DNA from: Gabonibacter massiliensis
GTDB lineage: Bacteria; Bacteroidota; Bacteroidia; Bacteroidales; Marinifilaceae
DNA: 64,000 nt
NCBI GenBank assembly: GCA_001487125.1
Contig: LN913013.1
Coordinates: forward strand, 248,001 to 312,000
Direction: 5' to 3'
Shown: one piece after another, positions 35,882 to 44,765 of the stretch
Layout of the letters: each line of letters begins with the position of its first letter
How positions within the stretch are numbered: position 1 is the first letter of the stretch
Translations under genes and position numbers: made by a program
Notes under the pieces: generated by a model
What the model saw: the letters and a program-made list of their open reading frames with translations, nothing else
What the model was told of the DNA's origin: nothing
The model's database searches: none

Positions 35882-35889
35882 TATATTTG
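35882..35889 (+). promoter_or_regulatory. -7 element of the small acetyltransferase
   Basis: TATATTTG, exact match to TAnnTTTG, 25 bases before the ATG at 35915. It argues for that start rather than the upstream one at 35864. Confidence 0.55.
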
Positions 35890-35914
35890 CCATGTAATTT
35901 TAATCGTTTATGTT

Positions 35915-36220
35915 ATGGAAATAATACATGATGCGGAGAATCGTACAGTTAAGACGGTTGTGGACGGCCGTGTGGCTTATGTCACCTATGTGATAGAAAA
36001 CGGGGAGTTGGATGTCAGACATACGATGGTTCCTTCGGAAATCGGGGGAAGGGGTATAGCTGCGGCTTTGGTTAAATATATTTATGATTATGCCGCGGAG
36101 CATGATTTGCGGCCGGTTGCGACCTGTTCTTACGCGGTAGTCTGGTTGCGAAGACATCCGGAATATAACGGTAAAATAGGAAGAGACTACGCCGGAGCCG
36201 GTAGTTGCCCCGTCAATTGA
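35915..36220 (+). CDS. Short GNAT-type N-acetyltransferase (YidJ/Gtn-like)
   Basis: 101 residues from MEIIHDAENRTVKTVVDGR. Contains VIENGELDVRHTMVPSEIGGRGIAAALVKYIYDYA, the acetyl-CoA binding loop (GGRGIAAAL, a QxxGxG/A variant), and a C-terminal CSYAVVWLRRHPEY, the pattern of the very short GNAT proteins (COG2388). These acetylate unknown small targets. Single gene with its own -7 element. Confidence 0.88.
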   Translation: MEIIHDAENRTVKTVVDGRVAYVTYVIENGELDVRHTMVPSEIGGRGIAAALVKYIYDYAAEHDLRPVATCSYAVVWLRRHPEYNGKIGRDYAGAGSCPVN

Positions 36221-36289
36221 CAAAAGGAGCGAAATCCTTTTCTATTCGCACGACTTAAAAATGGAAAAATAATCTGTGTTAATTGGCGT

Positions 36290-36327
36290 TTTTTATGAAC
36301 ATATGTTCATAAAAAGAATTATCTTTG
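36290..36327 (+). promoter_or_regulatory. Perfect 26-bp palindrome and -7 element of the UPF0251 operon
   Basis: A perfect palindrome spans 36290-36315 with core ATGAACATATGTTCAT flanked by T5 and A5. The -7 element TATCTTTG follows at 36320-36327. The palindrome is centred about 32 bases upstream of the predicted transcription start, so it covers the -33 region; a bound protein there should repress. Confidence 0.75.
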
Positions 36328-36342
36328 TTCCAAAATAGAGTT

Positions 36343-36957
36343 ATGTCAAGACCGAAACGTAGCCGAGTGATAAAGAATCCTCCTTTGATGGAAGGTTTCA
36401 AGCCTTTTGGATTGCCCATGACGGATCTGGATCCGGAAGTTTTGCTGTTTGAGGAATATGAGGCTCTCCGGTTGAGTGATTATGAACTTTTACCTCAGGA
36501 AAAGGCGGCATTGCAAATGGGCGTATCCCGGCCTACTTATACACGTATATACGAGAAAGCCCGGCGTACAATAGCAACTGCCCTGGTGGAGGGAAAAGTT
36601 ATTTTTATAGAGGGTGGGGATTATCACATCGATTATTATTGGTATCGATGTGATACTTGTCGGAAGATTATGGTAGAAAAAGAGCCTGTAACCTGTTGTC
36701 GTTTTTGCCAGTCGAGTAAGTTGCGGGCATTAAATAAGCCGGAGGCTTCTTTATGTAGCGATGCCTATTGTATTTGTGTGCACTGCGGAACAAGGCTCCC
36801 TCATGTTAAGGGACAGCCTTGTCGGGAGACAAAGTGCCCTTCTTGTAGCGGTAAAATGATACGGGAAAACGGGCCTCATCATAAACTTATTTTAAAAACA
36901 GAAGAAGAAAAAAATCATGAAAATTGCAATTCCGACGAGAGCCAATGTGGTGGATGA
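36343..36957 (+). CDS. UPF0251 (DUF134) DNA-binding protein with extra cysteine-rich domain
   Basis: 204 residues from the ATG at 36343 (MSRPKRSR). Residues 1-~95 are DUF134: FKPFGLPMTDLDPEVLLFEEYEALRLSDYE then a sigma-like helix-turn-helix QEKAALQMGVSRPTYTRIYEKARR. Residues ~110-185 add a cysteine-rich part with CDTC, CCRFC, CVHCG and CPSCSGK, suited to bind zinc or iron. DUF134 proteins are predicted regulators found beside NifX-like genes, as here (41-base overlap). Likely binds the palindrome at its own promoter (inference). Confidence 0.88.
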   Translation: MSRPKRSRVIKNPPLMEGFKPFGLPMTDLDPEVLLFEEYEALRLSDYELLPQEKAALQMGVSRPTYTRIYEKARRTIATALVEGKVIFIEGGDYHIDYYWYRCDTCRKIMVEKEPVTCCRFCQSSKLRALNKPEASLCSDAYCICVHCGTRLPHVKGQPCRETKCPSCSGKMIRENGPHHKLILKTEEEKNHENCNSDESQCGG

Positions 36958-37285
36958 CCATTTTGGACATTGTGAGTATTACACCATTTTTACGGTGAGT
37001 GAAGAAAAGAATATTATGAAAACGGAGACGCTTGCAGCTCCGCAAGGATGCGGTTGTAAATCGAATATTGCCTCCGTGTTAAGAGAGAAAGGAGTAACCG
37101 TGATGTTGGCAGGCAACATGGGGGACGGAGCTTTAAATGTACTGAATAATCAAGGTATTAAAGTTTTCCGCGGTTGTAAGGGAGATGTCCGTGTTTTAGC
37201 CGACTCTTATTTGAAGGGTTTTGTTCTCGATTCTGGAATAGGGTGTCATCACCACGAGGGAGGGGAACATAAATGCGGTCTGTGA
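36917..37285 (+). CDS. NifX/NifB C-terminal-like dinitrogenase iron-molybdenum cofactor family protein
   Basis: 122 residues, single Nitro_FeMo-Co domain: MKIAIPTRANVVDDHFGHCEYYTIF, GVTVMLAGNMGDGALNVLNNQGIKVFRG. Additional cysteines and histidines (GCGCKSN, GIGCHHHEGGEHKC) could bind Fe-S or Fe-Mo clusters, as in MTH1175 and Orange-protein relatives. No nif genes are visible, so nitrogenase assembly is unlikely; metal-cluster handling is the family theme. Translationally coupled to the UPF0251 gene. Confidence 0.9.
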   Translation: MKIAIPTRANVVDDHFGHCEYYTIFTVSEEKNIMKTETLAAPQGCGCKSNIASVLREKGVTVMLAGNMGDGALNVLNNQGIKVFRGCKGDVRVLADSYLKGFVLDSGIGCHHHEGGEHKCGL

Positions 37286-37295
37286 TTGGATGTTT

Positions 37296-37346
37296 CTGCG
37301 ATTGGGTGATTCGATCTTTTCTCCTAATCGCAGCATCTCTTGTTTT
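37296..37346 (+). terminator. Intrinsic terminator of the UPF0251-NifX-like operon
   Basis: 8-bp perfect stem CTGCGATT/AATCGCAG (37296-37303 with 37326-37333) extendable by flanking pairs, followed by a T-rich stretch at 37338-37347. Confidence 0.7.
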
Positions 37347-37424
37347 TTCGTTTTTTTTGATCGATGACTTATGGTATATGCTTATTTTATAGATTATATT
37401 TAGGAAAACAATGGAATTTTTTTT

Positions 37425-37432
37425 TAATTTTG
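37425..37432 (+). promoter_or_regulatory. -7 element of small exported-protein gene
   Basis: TAATTTTG, exact TAnnTTTG match, 29 bases before the ATG at 37461. Confidence 0.5.
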
Positions 37433-37460
37433 AATGCCTAATCTCGGTCCGATTGTGTGC

Positions 37461-37817
37461 ATGAAACAAGGTTGGATTTATAGTTTGTTCTCTCTCTTTT
37501 TTTGCTTACTTCTTTTAGAAGAAGGTGTAAGCGGATACGATTATGACCTAAAGATCGGAACGGAAAAAACAGTATGCTATGAAGAGACGGGGGCGATGGG
37601 GATTCATACGATTTCGGGCATATTGCAGGGAATGCATATAAATGGTGCAGAGTCAGGGGAACAGTATGATTCAAGTCCTTCTTTTTTCAGAAACGGGATA
37701 GTTGCCAATACGGGAAGACAGACAAAAAAATCCTTCGCTACCCAATTTCTTCTTTATCTTTCGATACGCGGTCGACAACGCGGTTATCTGCTTTTTTTAC
37801 AGAAATTGATTATTTAG
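37461..37817 (+). CDS. Small exported protein, family unknown
   Basis: 118 residues from MKQGWIYSLFSLFFCLLLLE, chosen because the -7 element at 37425-37432 would start transcription around 37439, downstream of the longer frame's start (37434). Hydrophobic signal segment, then a soluble part of no recognised family, ending GYLLFLQKLII. The end pattern is like that of the 131-residue protein at 43505-43900 (FYIYSLKKLIV). Evidence that it is a real gene: signal peptide, own promoter, intergenic position. Confidence 0.5.
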   Translation: MKQGWIYSLFSLFFCLLLLEEGVSGYDYDLKIGTEKTVCYEETGAMGIHTISGILQGMHINGAESGEQYDSSPSFFRNGIVANTGRQTKKSFATQFLLYLSIRGRQRGYLLFLQKLII

Positions 37818-37908
37818 TTAATGCTGATGGCGTGATTATTTTGGATAAAAACAAAAATAATGTGCGGTGATGTTTGTTGTGATACTAAATAATTAAAATG
37901 TAAAAAGA

Positions 37909-38439
37909 ATGGAAGAATATAAATTCATAAAAGATCAAATTATATCTCTTACGCAAGGGAAGGTCGTAAAGAAAAATGAGGGCTATATGATACCTCTCTT
38001 ATTAATCGTAATCGGGATTATAGCGCTGGTTGCCATTCATTATTTGTCTCAAAGGATGCAGCGTTCTCCTTTTTTGATGTTTGCTTCCCTACTCTCTTTT
38101 AGTGTGGTATGCGGAGGAGTATTTATTTTCGTACAAAACAAGGCAAAATATGTTTACACCGTATCTAAGGGGGTGTTTTTAATAAAGAAAGTAGTACTTG
38201 TTCGGGAAGGGATGGAACAGTATTTCCAATGGTTGAAGGAGAGAAGTTTTCATAAATTTTTGAAGTATGAGGCAAAGGAAAATAGTGATGTTTTTTTAGA
38301 GGTTTGGGTAGATCAGGCTTTGACCATTGCTTTTGTGCAATTGATGGTTGAACGTAACCGCATACCCTTTCCGGTATCTGAAGTATACCAACTTTCTAAA
38401 ACGGAGGTGGCTGAGAATTATGAGTTATTTTACAAATGA
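37909..38439 (+). CDS. Membrane protein with two TM segments, unknown function
   Basis: 176 residues. A short N-terminal cytoplasmic part, two adjacent membrane segments (MIPLLLIVIGIIALVAIHYL and FLMFASLLSFSVVCGGVFIF) and a ~90-residue soluble C-terminal domain (YTVSKGVFLIKKVVLVREGMEQYFQ...). I recognise no family. It stands alone, converging with the CorC-type gene. Confidence 0.7.
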   Translation: MEEYKFIKDQIISLTQGKVVKKNEGYMIPLLLIVIGIIALVAIHYLSQRMQRSPFLMFASLLSFSVVCGGVFIFVQNKAKYVYTVSKGVFLIKKVVLVREGMEQYFQWLKERSFHKFLKYEAKENSDVFLEVWVDQALTIAFVQLMVERNRIPFPVSEVYQLSKTEVAENYELFYK

Positions 38440-38493
38440 CGGGTTCAACAAGTAAATCAAGGCAAGTTTCGATTTACTCGTTGAACGATAGGG

Positions 38494-39777
38494 TTATTCG
38501 GATAAAAGAGGAGTGTTCAATTTCACTAATATTTTATCTATCCTGGCCCCGTCCATATCCACGATTTCCAAATCGAAACATAGCCAGGATAACTGTTCCC
38601 CTGTTTTAGGTACATGTTCCAAAATTTTTAAAATCAGCCCGCTTACCGTGTTGTAATAATGGTTGGGATATAAATCTTCCATGTCGAAATAAGCCAGGAA
38701 ATCGTAGAAAGAACATTGGCCGTCTATCAGGTATGAGCCGTCGTTCCTACGGATGATATCCGGCTCTTCTCCTATTTCGGGTACGTCCCCGATAAGAGCC
38801 GTCAGAATGTCTTTCAAGGTGAAAATCCCCTCTATGCTTCCGAATTCATCCGTGACCAGTCCGTATTTCAGGTGTTCGGTTTTCAGATGTTCCAAAGCAT
38901 TGTAAACACTTTGATTTTTAGGGAAATACTGAGCCGTCCGGATGATTTTTTCTAAATTGAAATCCGGTAAATCAATCTTTCCGAACAGGTCTTTCAAATA
39001 GACGACACCGATGATGTTGTCTAATTTTGAATCGGCTACGGGGTAAATATTATAAAGATGCTTATTTACGATTTTCCGGATCTGATCGTTGGATTCGGTA
39101 ATATCTAACCAGACCAAATCACTGCGGTGGGTCATGATGGAACCGATGTTCCGGTCTCCGAGATTGAAAACCCGTTCCACGATGTCTTGCTCTACTTCCT
39201 GAACTTCCCCGTCGTCCTTTCCTTCTTTAATAATAGCCTTTATCTCTTCTTCCGTTACTTTCCCGTCCTTGGATTCTTTTAGTCCCAGGATTTTCGTTAC
39301 CAGTATTGTGCTGGCGGATAGTAACCACACGAAAGGAGAGGCTATTTTAGAGAGAAAAGTCATGACGGGAGCCACGATCTTGGCTACTTTTTCTGCAGCA
39401 TTCATACCGATGCGTTTAGGAACCAGCTCTCCTAAAATTAAGGTAAGATAAGTCACTATGACCACGATGATTCCTTTGGAAACAGCCAGGGCGTGGGCAT
39501 CGAGGGGTGTTATCCGGGAGAGGAGTAAAGCAAAATCGTTGGCTAACGTCTCCCCGGAGTAAAGACCGGTAAGGATTCCTATTAAGGTGATACCTATTTG
39601 GATCGTGGATAGGAAACGATCCGGTTCCTGAGCTAATTTTAAGGCTGTTTTTGCCGATTTATTTCCTTGTTTCGCTTCTGTCTCCAAACGGGTTTTACGT
39701 GCGGATACCATCGCAATTTCGGACATTGACAGTATACCGTTCAGTAATATCAAGGCTAATATGATGATGATTTCCAT
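38494..39777 (-). CDS. CNNM/CorC family transporter-associated protein (hemolysin-type, CBS pair)
   Basis: 427 residues from MEIIIILALILLNGILSMSE (ATG 39777); the longer frame to 39870 would touch the ATPase gene. N-terminal DUF21/CNNM membrane domain (about 1-190, EIAMVSARKTRLETEAKQGN), a CBS pair (about 210-330; IMTHRSDLVWLDI, VYLKDLFGKI, GLVTDEFGSIEGIFTLKDIL) and a CorC_HlyC domain (about 345-420). The family exports or gates Mg2+/Co2+. 94 bases after the Ca2+ ATPase gene on the same strand. Confidence 0.93.
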   Translation of the reverse strand: MEIIIILALILLNGILSMSEIAMVSARKTRLETEAKQGNKSAKTALKLAQEPDRFLSTIQIGITLIGILTGLYSGETLANDFALLLSRITPLDAHALAVSKGIIVVIVTYLTLILGELVPKRIGMNAAEKVAKIVAPVMTFLSKIASPFVWLLSASTILVTKILGLKESKDGKVTEEEIKAIIKEGKDDGEVQEVEQDIVERVFNLGDRNIGSIMTHRSDLVWLDITESNDQIRKIVNKHLYNIYPVADSKLDNIIGVVYLKDLFGKIDLPDFNLEKIIRTAQYFPKNQSVYNALEHLKTEHLKYGLVTDEFGSIEGIFTLKDILTALIGDVPEIGEEPDIIRRNDGSYLIDGQCSFYDFLAYFDMEDLYPNHYYNTVSGLILKILEHVPKTGEQLSWLCFDLEIVDMDGARIDKILVKLNTPLLSE

Positions 39778-39871
39778 TTTAATTGTAATATTAAAAATAG
39801 ATTTTAATCTTGTTGCAGAGATGTTATTCCGTATTTGATATAACAACTGTTTATGTATTATGAGATTCATT

Positions 39872-42814
39872 TTAATGTAATGTTTTTTCTTTTATTCGTT
39901 TTAAAGCTCTGAATAGTTCGCCGGTCCATAGAACGAAAGAGGTTGAGAGAGTAATCCATATCCATTCGTTCCAGCTTAGGGGAACGGTTCTAAACACGCT
40001 TCCCCCCCAGTTGACAACTAATATTTGTCCGATAACGATAGCCAATCCCACAATAAGAAAACCCTCGCTTTTAAGTAATCCTTTAAAGGCGGAGTTGTTT
40101 GTTCCAAAGGTTTTGGCGTTAAACATGTTCCAGAACTGAAGCATTACGAATACCGTAAAGAATAGGGTTAGATTTCGTAGACCTTCCGGAGTATCGGCGT
40201 CTATGCCTCCGGCGTAGTTTGACAGGTAGTACAAAAGTCCCAATAGGATGATAACAAATATAAAGCCTGTTCCTAAAATCAACGTTCTCATTTGAGGAAC
40301 GATGATGAAAGCGTTCGAATCTCTCGGTTTTCTTTTCATTACTTCCGGATTGGGAGGAAGTGAGGCCAAAGCTCCTGCGGCAAAAGTGTCCATGATCAAG
40401 TTTACCCATAACATTTGAGTGACGGTAAGTGGTAATTCGGAACCCAATAGAGATCCGAGCAACACGATGATTAAAGCTGCCACGTTAATGGTTAACTGAA
40501 AAAGGATGAAACGTTGTATGTTTTGATACACGGAACGTCCCCACATAACGGCTGTCGCGATACTGCTGAACGAGTCATCCAACAGCGTAATGTCGCTGGC
40601 CTCTTTAGCAACGGAAGTACCGCTACCCATGGAGAGGCCCACGTGAGCGTGGTTCAAGGCGGGAGCATCATTCGTTCCGTCTCCGGTGACGGCCACGACG
40701 GCCCCTTTTTGCTGTAACAACTGTACCAAACGTTGCTTATCTGTCGGACGGGCGCGGGACATGATTTTTAAGTCCAGAACGCATTCCAATGCCTCTTTAT
40801 CGGATAATTGAGCAAATTCGCTGCCGGTAATGTGATTCCGTTCGGTATCTTGCTTTGTCCATAGACCGATTTGTGAACCGATCTCTTTTGCTGTACCGGG
40901 AGTGTCACCCGTCACCATTTTGACTTTGATGCCGGCCTCTGAACATCGTTTTACAGCCTCGGGAACCTCTTTCCGTATGGGATCCGATATGGCAACGATG
41001 CCTAAAAAAGTTAATTCCGTATGGAACAGACGTCCTTCATGGAAATGGGAGTCGTTATCGTCAATAATCTGGTAAGCGAAACCTAAAGTACGCATCGCCT
41101 GTTTTTGATATTCGGATAATTGCGTATTTACCGTCGTTTGGAAATCTGCCGTTGATTTCAGACCACCGGCTGTTTGTACGTTTTTGCAATGAGAGTAAAC
41201 AATTTCCGGAGCTCCTTTTACATACAATACGCGTTTCCCGATCAGGGAGGATTCCACGAGTGTTGCCATGTATTTACGTTCTGTCGAAAAGGTCAATTGA
41301 TCGATAATGCGGACGTTTTCTCTTAGTGCGGAATAGTCGGTGTGTTGCCGGTTTAGCCAAAGTAAAAGAGCCGCTTCGGTAGGATTTCCCAGTGTTTTTA
41401 TTTTTCCCGGTTCGGATAGATCGAGAAAAGCCGTTGTGTTGGCGGCAATACCCTCGAATATAAGCCGGGTTATTTCGTTATCGCCGGTCTTCTGTTCTTC
41501 CAAACCGTAAAAATTAGTTTGGTAAACAGTCATTTGATTTTGGGTCAAAGTACCTGTTTTATCCGTGCAAATAACCGTGGTAGCACCCATGGTTTCGCAG
41601 GCATGCATTTTTCTTACCAAATTGTTTGATTTTAACATTTTACGCATACTTAATGCCAAGCTGAGGGTAACGCTCATCGGCAGGCCTTCGGGGACAGTTA
41701 CGACAATCAGCGTGACGGAAGCCATAAAGGCCGAGAGTATCTTTTTACCTACGCTCAGAGATACCCATGCATGCGGATCCCAAGGTTTTACCCCGAATAA
41801 TAATCCGACACCCAACAGGATAACCAAAGCGGCCAAAGCATACAGTATCCATCGTCCCCAGCTTCCTTTTTCAACGGATGCGGGCATCTCTTTTTTTATT
41901 CCCCGTAATTCGTACACATCGTATATGACAGGTATCCATACTTTAGCCAACATGATGACAGCCGTAATAATGACAGCTCCGATCAGTCCCAGTTGTCCTA
42001 AAGAAGGGGTAGGAAACGCCGGGTTGAAAAAAAGCCCTTTTATGAAAAGAATCGTAAAGGTCACGATTGCACCGCAGAAACCGACGATACCGATAAATTT
42101 TGCCAGTACCTCTAATTGTTTGTCCAAAGGAGTCTGTTCTTCGCTTTTTTCTGTAGATTTTTCGGCGACTTTACCGAACTCAGTCTGGTCTCCCACGGCA
42201 GTCACTTCCATGACGCCATGTCCGTCGGCTACCGTTGTGCCGCGCATAACATGATCGGTAGGGTAGGTAGCTTCCCGGTCGAATTCTTCTTCTATTACAC
42301 TTTTGGCAGTCATGGGCTCACCCGTAAGACTGGATTCATTTACTTGTAAGGAAACAGCCTCCAGTAAGATTCCGTCTGCGGGGATTTCTTCTCCTTGTTC
42401 CAGAATAACGATATCTCCCACGACGATCTCTTTTTTAGGAACCTCCCGAACATTTTTATTCCGGAAGACTTTGACTAACGTATCGTCGTTTATCTGATTC
42501 AAAACATCGAATTTTTTGTTGGCATCCCAAACAAACCAGGTCGCAACTCCCGTTGCCAGTAATACGGCTGCTGCAATACCGATAGTTTCTGCGATTTCGA
42601 TGACATCTTCCGATAGGTACATGGCGATGGCAATGCCTCCGGACAGAAAAACGGCTATCAATAAAATACGTATGACAGGGTCTTTAAAATTATCGATGAA
42701 TATTTGCCACAGGGATTCCCTTTTGGGAGGTGTCAATATGTTTGCCCCGTGTTTTCGGCGACTTTCTATCACCTGTGCGTCGGTTAAACCTGTATAATGT
42801 TTTTTTGATTCCAT
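39872..42814 (-). CDS. Calcium-translocating P-type ATPase, PMCA type
   Basis: 980 residues. Actuator motif LTGEPMTAKS, PEGLPMSVTLSLALSM (the PEGLP of Ca2+ pumps), phosphorylation site CTDKTGTLTQNQM, KGAPE nucleotide-binding loop, and GDGTNDAPALNHAHVG hinge. C-terminal cation-ATPase membrane domain with NLIMDTFAAGALASLPP and VMLQFWNMFNAK, the ion-site helices of PMCA-like pumps. It exports Ca2+ from the cytoplasm. Start is 5 bases after the DedA stop, so the two are one operon. Confidence 0.95.
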   Translation of the reverse strand: MESKKHYTGLTDAQVIESRRKHGANILTPPKRESLWQIFIDNFKDPVIRILLIAVFLSGGIAIAMYLSEDVIEIAETIGIAAAVLLATGVATWFVWDANKKFDVLNQINDDTLVKVFRNKNVREVPKKEIVVGDIVILEQGEEIPADGILLEAVSLQVNESSLTGEPMTAKSVIEEEFDREATYPTDHVMRGTTVADGHGVMEVTAVGDQTEFGKVAEKSTEKSEEQTPLDKQLEVLAKFIGIVGFCGAIVTFTILFIKGLFFNPAFPTPSLGQLGLIGAVIITAVIMLAKVWIPVIYDVYELRGIKKEMPASVEKGSWGRWILYALAALVILLGVGLLFGVKPWDPHAWVSLSVGKKILSAFMASVTLIVVTVPEGLPMSVTLSLALSMRKMLKSNNLVRKMHACETMGATTVICTDKTGTLTQNQMTVYQTNFYGLEEQKTGDNEITRLIFEGIAANTTAFLDLSEPGKIKTLGNPTEAALLLWLNRQHTDYSALRENVRIIDQLTFSTERKYMATLVESSLIGKRVLYVKGAPEIVYSHCKNVQTAGGLKSTADFQTTVNTQLSEYQKQAMRTLGFAYQIIDDNDSHFHEGRLFHTELTFLGIVAISDPIRKEVPEAVKRCSEAGIKVKMVTGDTPGTAKEIGSQIGLWTKQDTERNHITGSEFAQLSDKEALECVLDLKIMSRARPTDKQRLVQLLQQKGAVVAVTGDGTNDAPALNHAHVGLSMGSGTSVAKEASDITLLDDSFSSIATAVMWGRSVYQNIQRFILFQLTINVAALIIVLLGSLLGSELPLTVTQMLWVNLIMDTFAAGALASLPPNPEVMKRKPRDSNAFIIVPQMRTLILGTGFIFVIILLGLLYYLSNYAGGIDADTPEGLRNLTLFFTVFVMLQFWNMFNAKTFGTNNSAFKGLLKSEGFLIVGLAIVIGQILVVNWGGSVFRTVPLSWNEWIWITLSTSFVLWTGELFRALKRIKEKTLH

Positions 42815-42819
42815 GCTGC

Positions 42820-43443
42820 TTATTTATTTTTTTTGTTACGAATACCGCGTATAATTAAAAATCCCCAAAAGACTATTCCTATGATTAAGGTTATTATACT
42901 TAATTCGATAAAATAGTGTTGCAATAACTCCTGTTGTGAATATAAAAAATAACCCGCCAAAGCGAGGAGAGTGTTCCAGACACAGCTTCCGAGGAAGGTG
43001 TAGATAATGAAACTTTTTAAAGGCATTCTTACAAGACCTGCCGGAATGGAAATAAAACTTCTGACTCCGGGAGTCAACCGCCCTATAAATGTAGAACTGT
43101 TGCCATATTTGAGAAAGTATTGTTCTGATTGTTCTATTTTTTCTTTTGAAATCATGCACCATTTACCGAATTTGGTAGAGGCAAAGGTATAAATAAAATT
43201 TCGACCTAATGTGTAGGCAAGAAGGTAATTCAACAGAGCTCCTAAAACGGCCCCTACGCTTCCTGTCAAAATGATGCCGATCAGGTTCAATTCTCCGTTT
43301 GCGGCTTTCCATGCTGCAGGAGGGATGATCAATTCGGCTGGAAACGGGAGTATGGAACTTTCAATAGTCATACACATAATGATGCTCCAATAGTTTATAT
43401 TTTGAAGATACCAATCGAGAATGGTCTGAAGTCCATCTGTCAT
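42820..43443 (-). CDS. DedA family membrane protein
   Basis: 207 residues, SNARE-associated/VTT domain. MCMTIESSILPFPAELIIPPAAW (re-entrant loop with the ExxxPxPxE signature), YTLGRNFIYTFASTKFG, FIGRLTPGVRSFISIPAGLVRMPLKSFI and GSCVWNTLLALAGYFL fit DedA. The family handles undecaprenyl phosphate or other lipid flipping. First gene of the DedA-Ca2+ ATPase-CorC set. Confidence 0.93.
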   Translation of the reverse strand: MTDGLQTILDWYLQNINYWSIIMCMTIESSILPFPAELIIPPAAWKAANGELNLIGIILTGSVGAVLGALLNYLLAYTLGRNFIYTFASTKFGKWCMISKEKIEQSEQYFLKYGNSSTFIGRLTPGVRSFISIPAGLVRMPLKSFIIYTFLGSCVWNTLLALAGYFLYSQQELLQHYFIELSIITLIIGIVFWGFLIIRGIRNKKNK

Positions 43444-43504
43444 AAATCATTTATTTCGCTTATTACTTATGTTCAACATCGCTCGTAAAAAGAGGGAACC
43501 CTTG

Positions 43505-43900
43505 TCATACGATGAGTTTTTTCAGCGAATAAATATAAAATCCGTTTATATAACGAGACGCGAGCACATGGATATAATTTTCTCTTTTGAAAGACAGACG
43601 TTCGAGAAAAGAGAAAACTTTGGATTGAATGATAGTTTCCCGGTTTATTGATTTAAATTGAGAAGTTTTATACCAACCGATTCTTCGGTTGGTGGAACTC
43701 TTTAGACCTGCTTTTGACGTGATCCCGTGTTGTTCTGAATAGGGATGTATGGAAATGGATTCGGAGTCTAACGAGGAGAGTTGTTCTAAGTCGAACAATT
43801 CGTCCATTTTATTTTTTGAACCCTCAAAAGAGTCCGAAAAAATATCGGTCACTGAAAAAGATAGAATAATAATCAGGTATAAAAATACAAACTTTCCCAT
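43505..43900 (-). CDS. Small exported protein, family unknown
   Basis: 131 residues: signal segment MGKFVFLYLIIILSFSVTDI, then an acidic/Ser-rich portion and a basic C-terminal half ending FYIYSLKKLIV. Supported by an exact minus-strand -7 element (TACTTTTG, 43923-43930) placed 23 bases upstream of the ATG. No domain recognised; compare the protein at 37461-37817. Confidence 0.55.
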   Translation of the reverse strand: MGKFVFLYLIIILSFSVTDIFSDSFEGSKNKMDELFDLEQLSSLDSESISIHPYSEQHGITSKAGLKSSTNRRIGWYKTSQFKSINRETIIQSKVFSFLERLSFKRENYIHVLASRYINGFYIYSLKKLIV

Positions 43901-43922
43901 TGCTTTCGTAAAATTCCGATCT

Positions 43923-43930
43923 CAAAAGTA
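43923..43930 (-). promoter_or_regulatory. -7 element of the 131-residue exported protein
   Basis: CAAAAGTA reads TACTTTTG on the minus strand. No TTTG at the right spacing. Confidence 0.5.
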
Positions 43931-44104
43931 ATATATTATTTCGGATTGCTGTATAGCTTTTTATTTTATCAAATGAACTTTATGTTAATTTTAATTTTAT
44001 TTGTTTATTAAAAGGGGTTGGGGAAGGAGGAGAACTGCAAGTGTAAAACAGGGTGGGCTTAAATGATTTTTGAACATAAGTATAGGGAATGGGTAATTTA
44101 TCCC

Positions 44105-44112
44105 TACCTTTG
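44105..44112 (+). promoter_or_regulatory. -7 element of the MarC gene
   Basis: TACCTTTG matches TAnnTTTG, 43 bases before the start codon. Confidence 0.5.
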
Positions 44113-44155
44113 CAGAAGGCAAACGTAATTGTCATTCGCGTAAATAAGGATTATT

Positions 44156-44764
44156 ATGACAGTAAAATTGATATTGAGTTGTATTGTCGCTCTTTTGGCT
44201 TTGGTTAATCCCGTCCAAAAAGTTTTGATCGTTACGACCTTGCAAGAGCGGTTTTCTCCTAAAGAATTACGATATATCTCCATCAAGTCAACGATTACGG
44301 CAGCCATGATCTTGATTTTTTTCCTGTTTTTGGGAGAGATAACGTTTAGTTATGTATTTCGGGTAGAGCTGTACTCTTTTCAGATTACCTGCGGTGCCGT
44401 GTTGATGTATAACGGTTTATCCGGTCTGCTGAAGGGATTTTTCCTGAAAGTCGATGAAAATATAAAAATTGCCGACCTGACAACGGTCCCGATCGCGATT
44501 CCCATGATTGCTGGTCCGGCTACGATTACGGCTGCTGTAACCTTTCCCGTACAATACGGTAGGGAGATTACCATTATTGCCATCCTTCTTGCTTTGGGAG
44601 TAAATCTGTTTTTTATGCTGGAAGCTCGACGGATCGGGAATTTTTTGATAAAATATAATTTTATGAATCCCTTGATCCGGATTATCGGCTTAATTGTGGC
44701 AACCATCGGTCTACAGATGATTTTTGATGGTATTACTCTTTTTATCAAAGGATTGTCCTCTTGA
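44156..44764 (+). CDS. MarC family integral membrane protein
   Basis: 202 residues, about six membrane segments. MarC/UPF0056 signatures: ALVNPVQKVLIV (NP in TM1), FRVELYSFQITCGAVLMYNGL, VPIAIPMIAGPATITAAV and RIIGLIVATIGLQMIFDGI. The role of MarC proteins is undefined despite the early antibiotic-resistance name. Own -7 element; terminator downstream at 44978-45020 lies beyond an antisense methyltransferase remnant. Confidence 0.92.
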   Translation: MTVKLILSCIVALLALVNPVQKVLIVTTLQERFSPKELRYISIKSTITAAMILIFFLFLGEITFSYVFRVELYSFQITCGAVLMYNGLSGLLKGFFLKVDENIKIADLTTVPIAIPMIAGPATITAAVTFPVQYGREITIIAILLALGVNLFFMLEARRIGNFLIKYNFMNPLIRIIGLIVATIGLQMIFDGITLFIKGLSS

Positions 44765-44765
44765 T

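Noticed and set aside
36917-37285. NifX-like gene as evidence of nitrogen fixation
   Set aside because: No nifHDK, nifB or nifEN in the window, and the single-domain family is common in non-fixing anaerobes.
41565-42254. 229-codon open frame on the plus strand inside the Ca2+ ATPase gene
   Set aside because: It is antisense to a well-conserved P-type ATPase, has no domain and no promoter.
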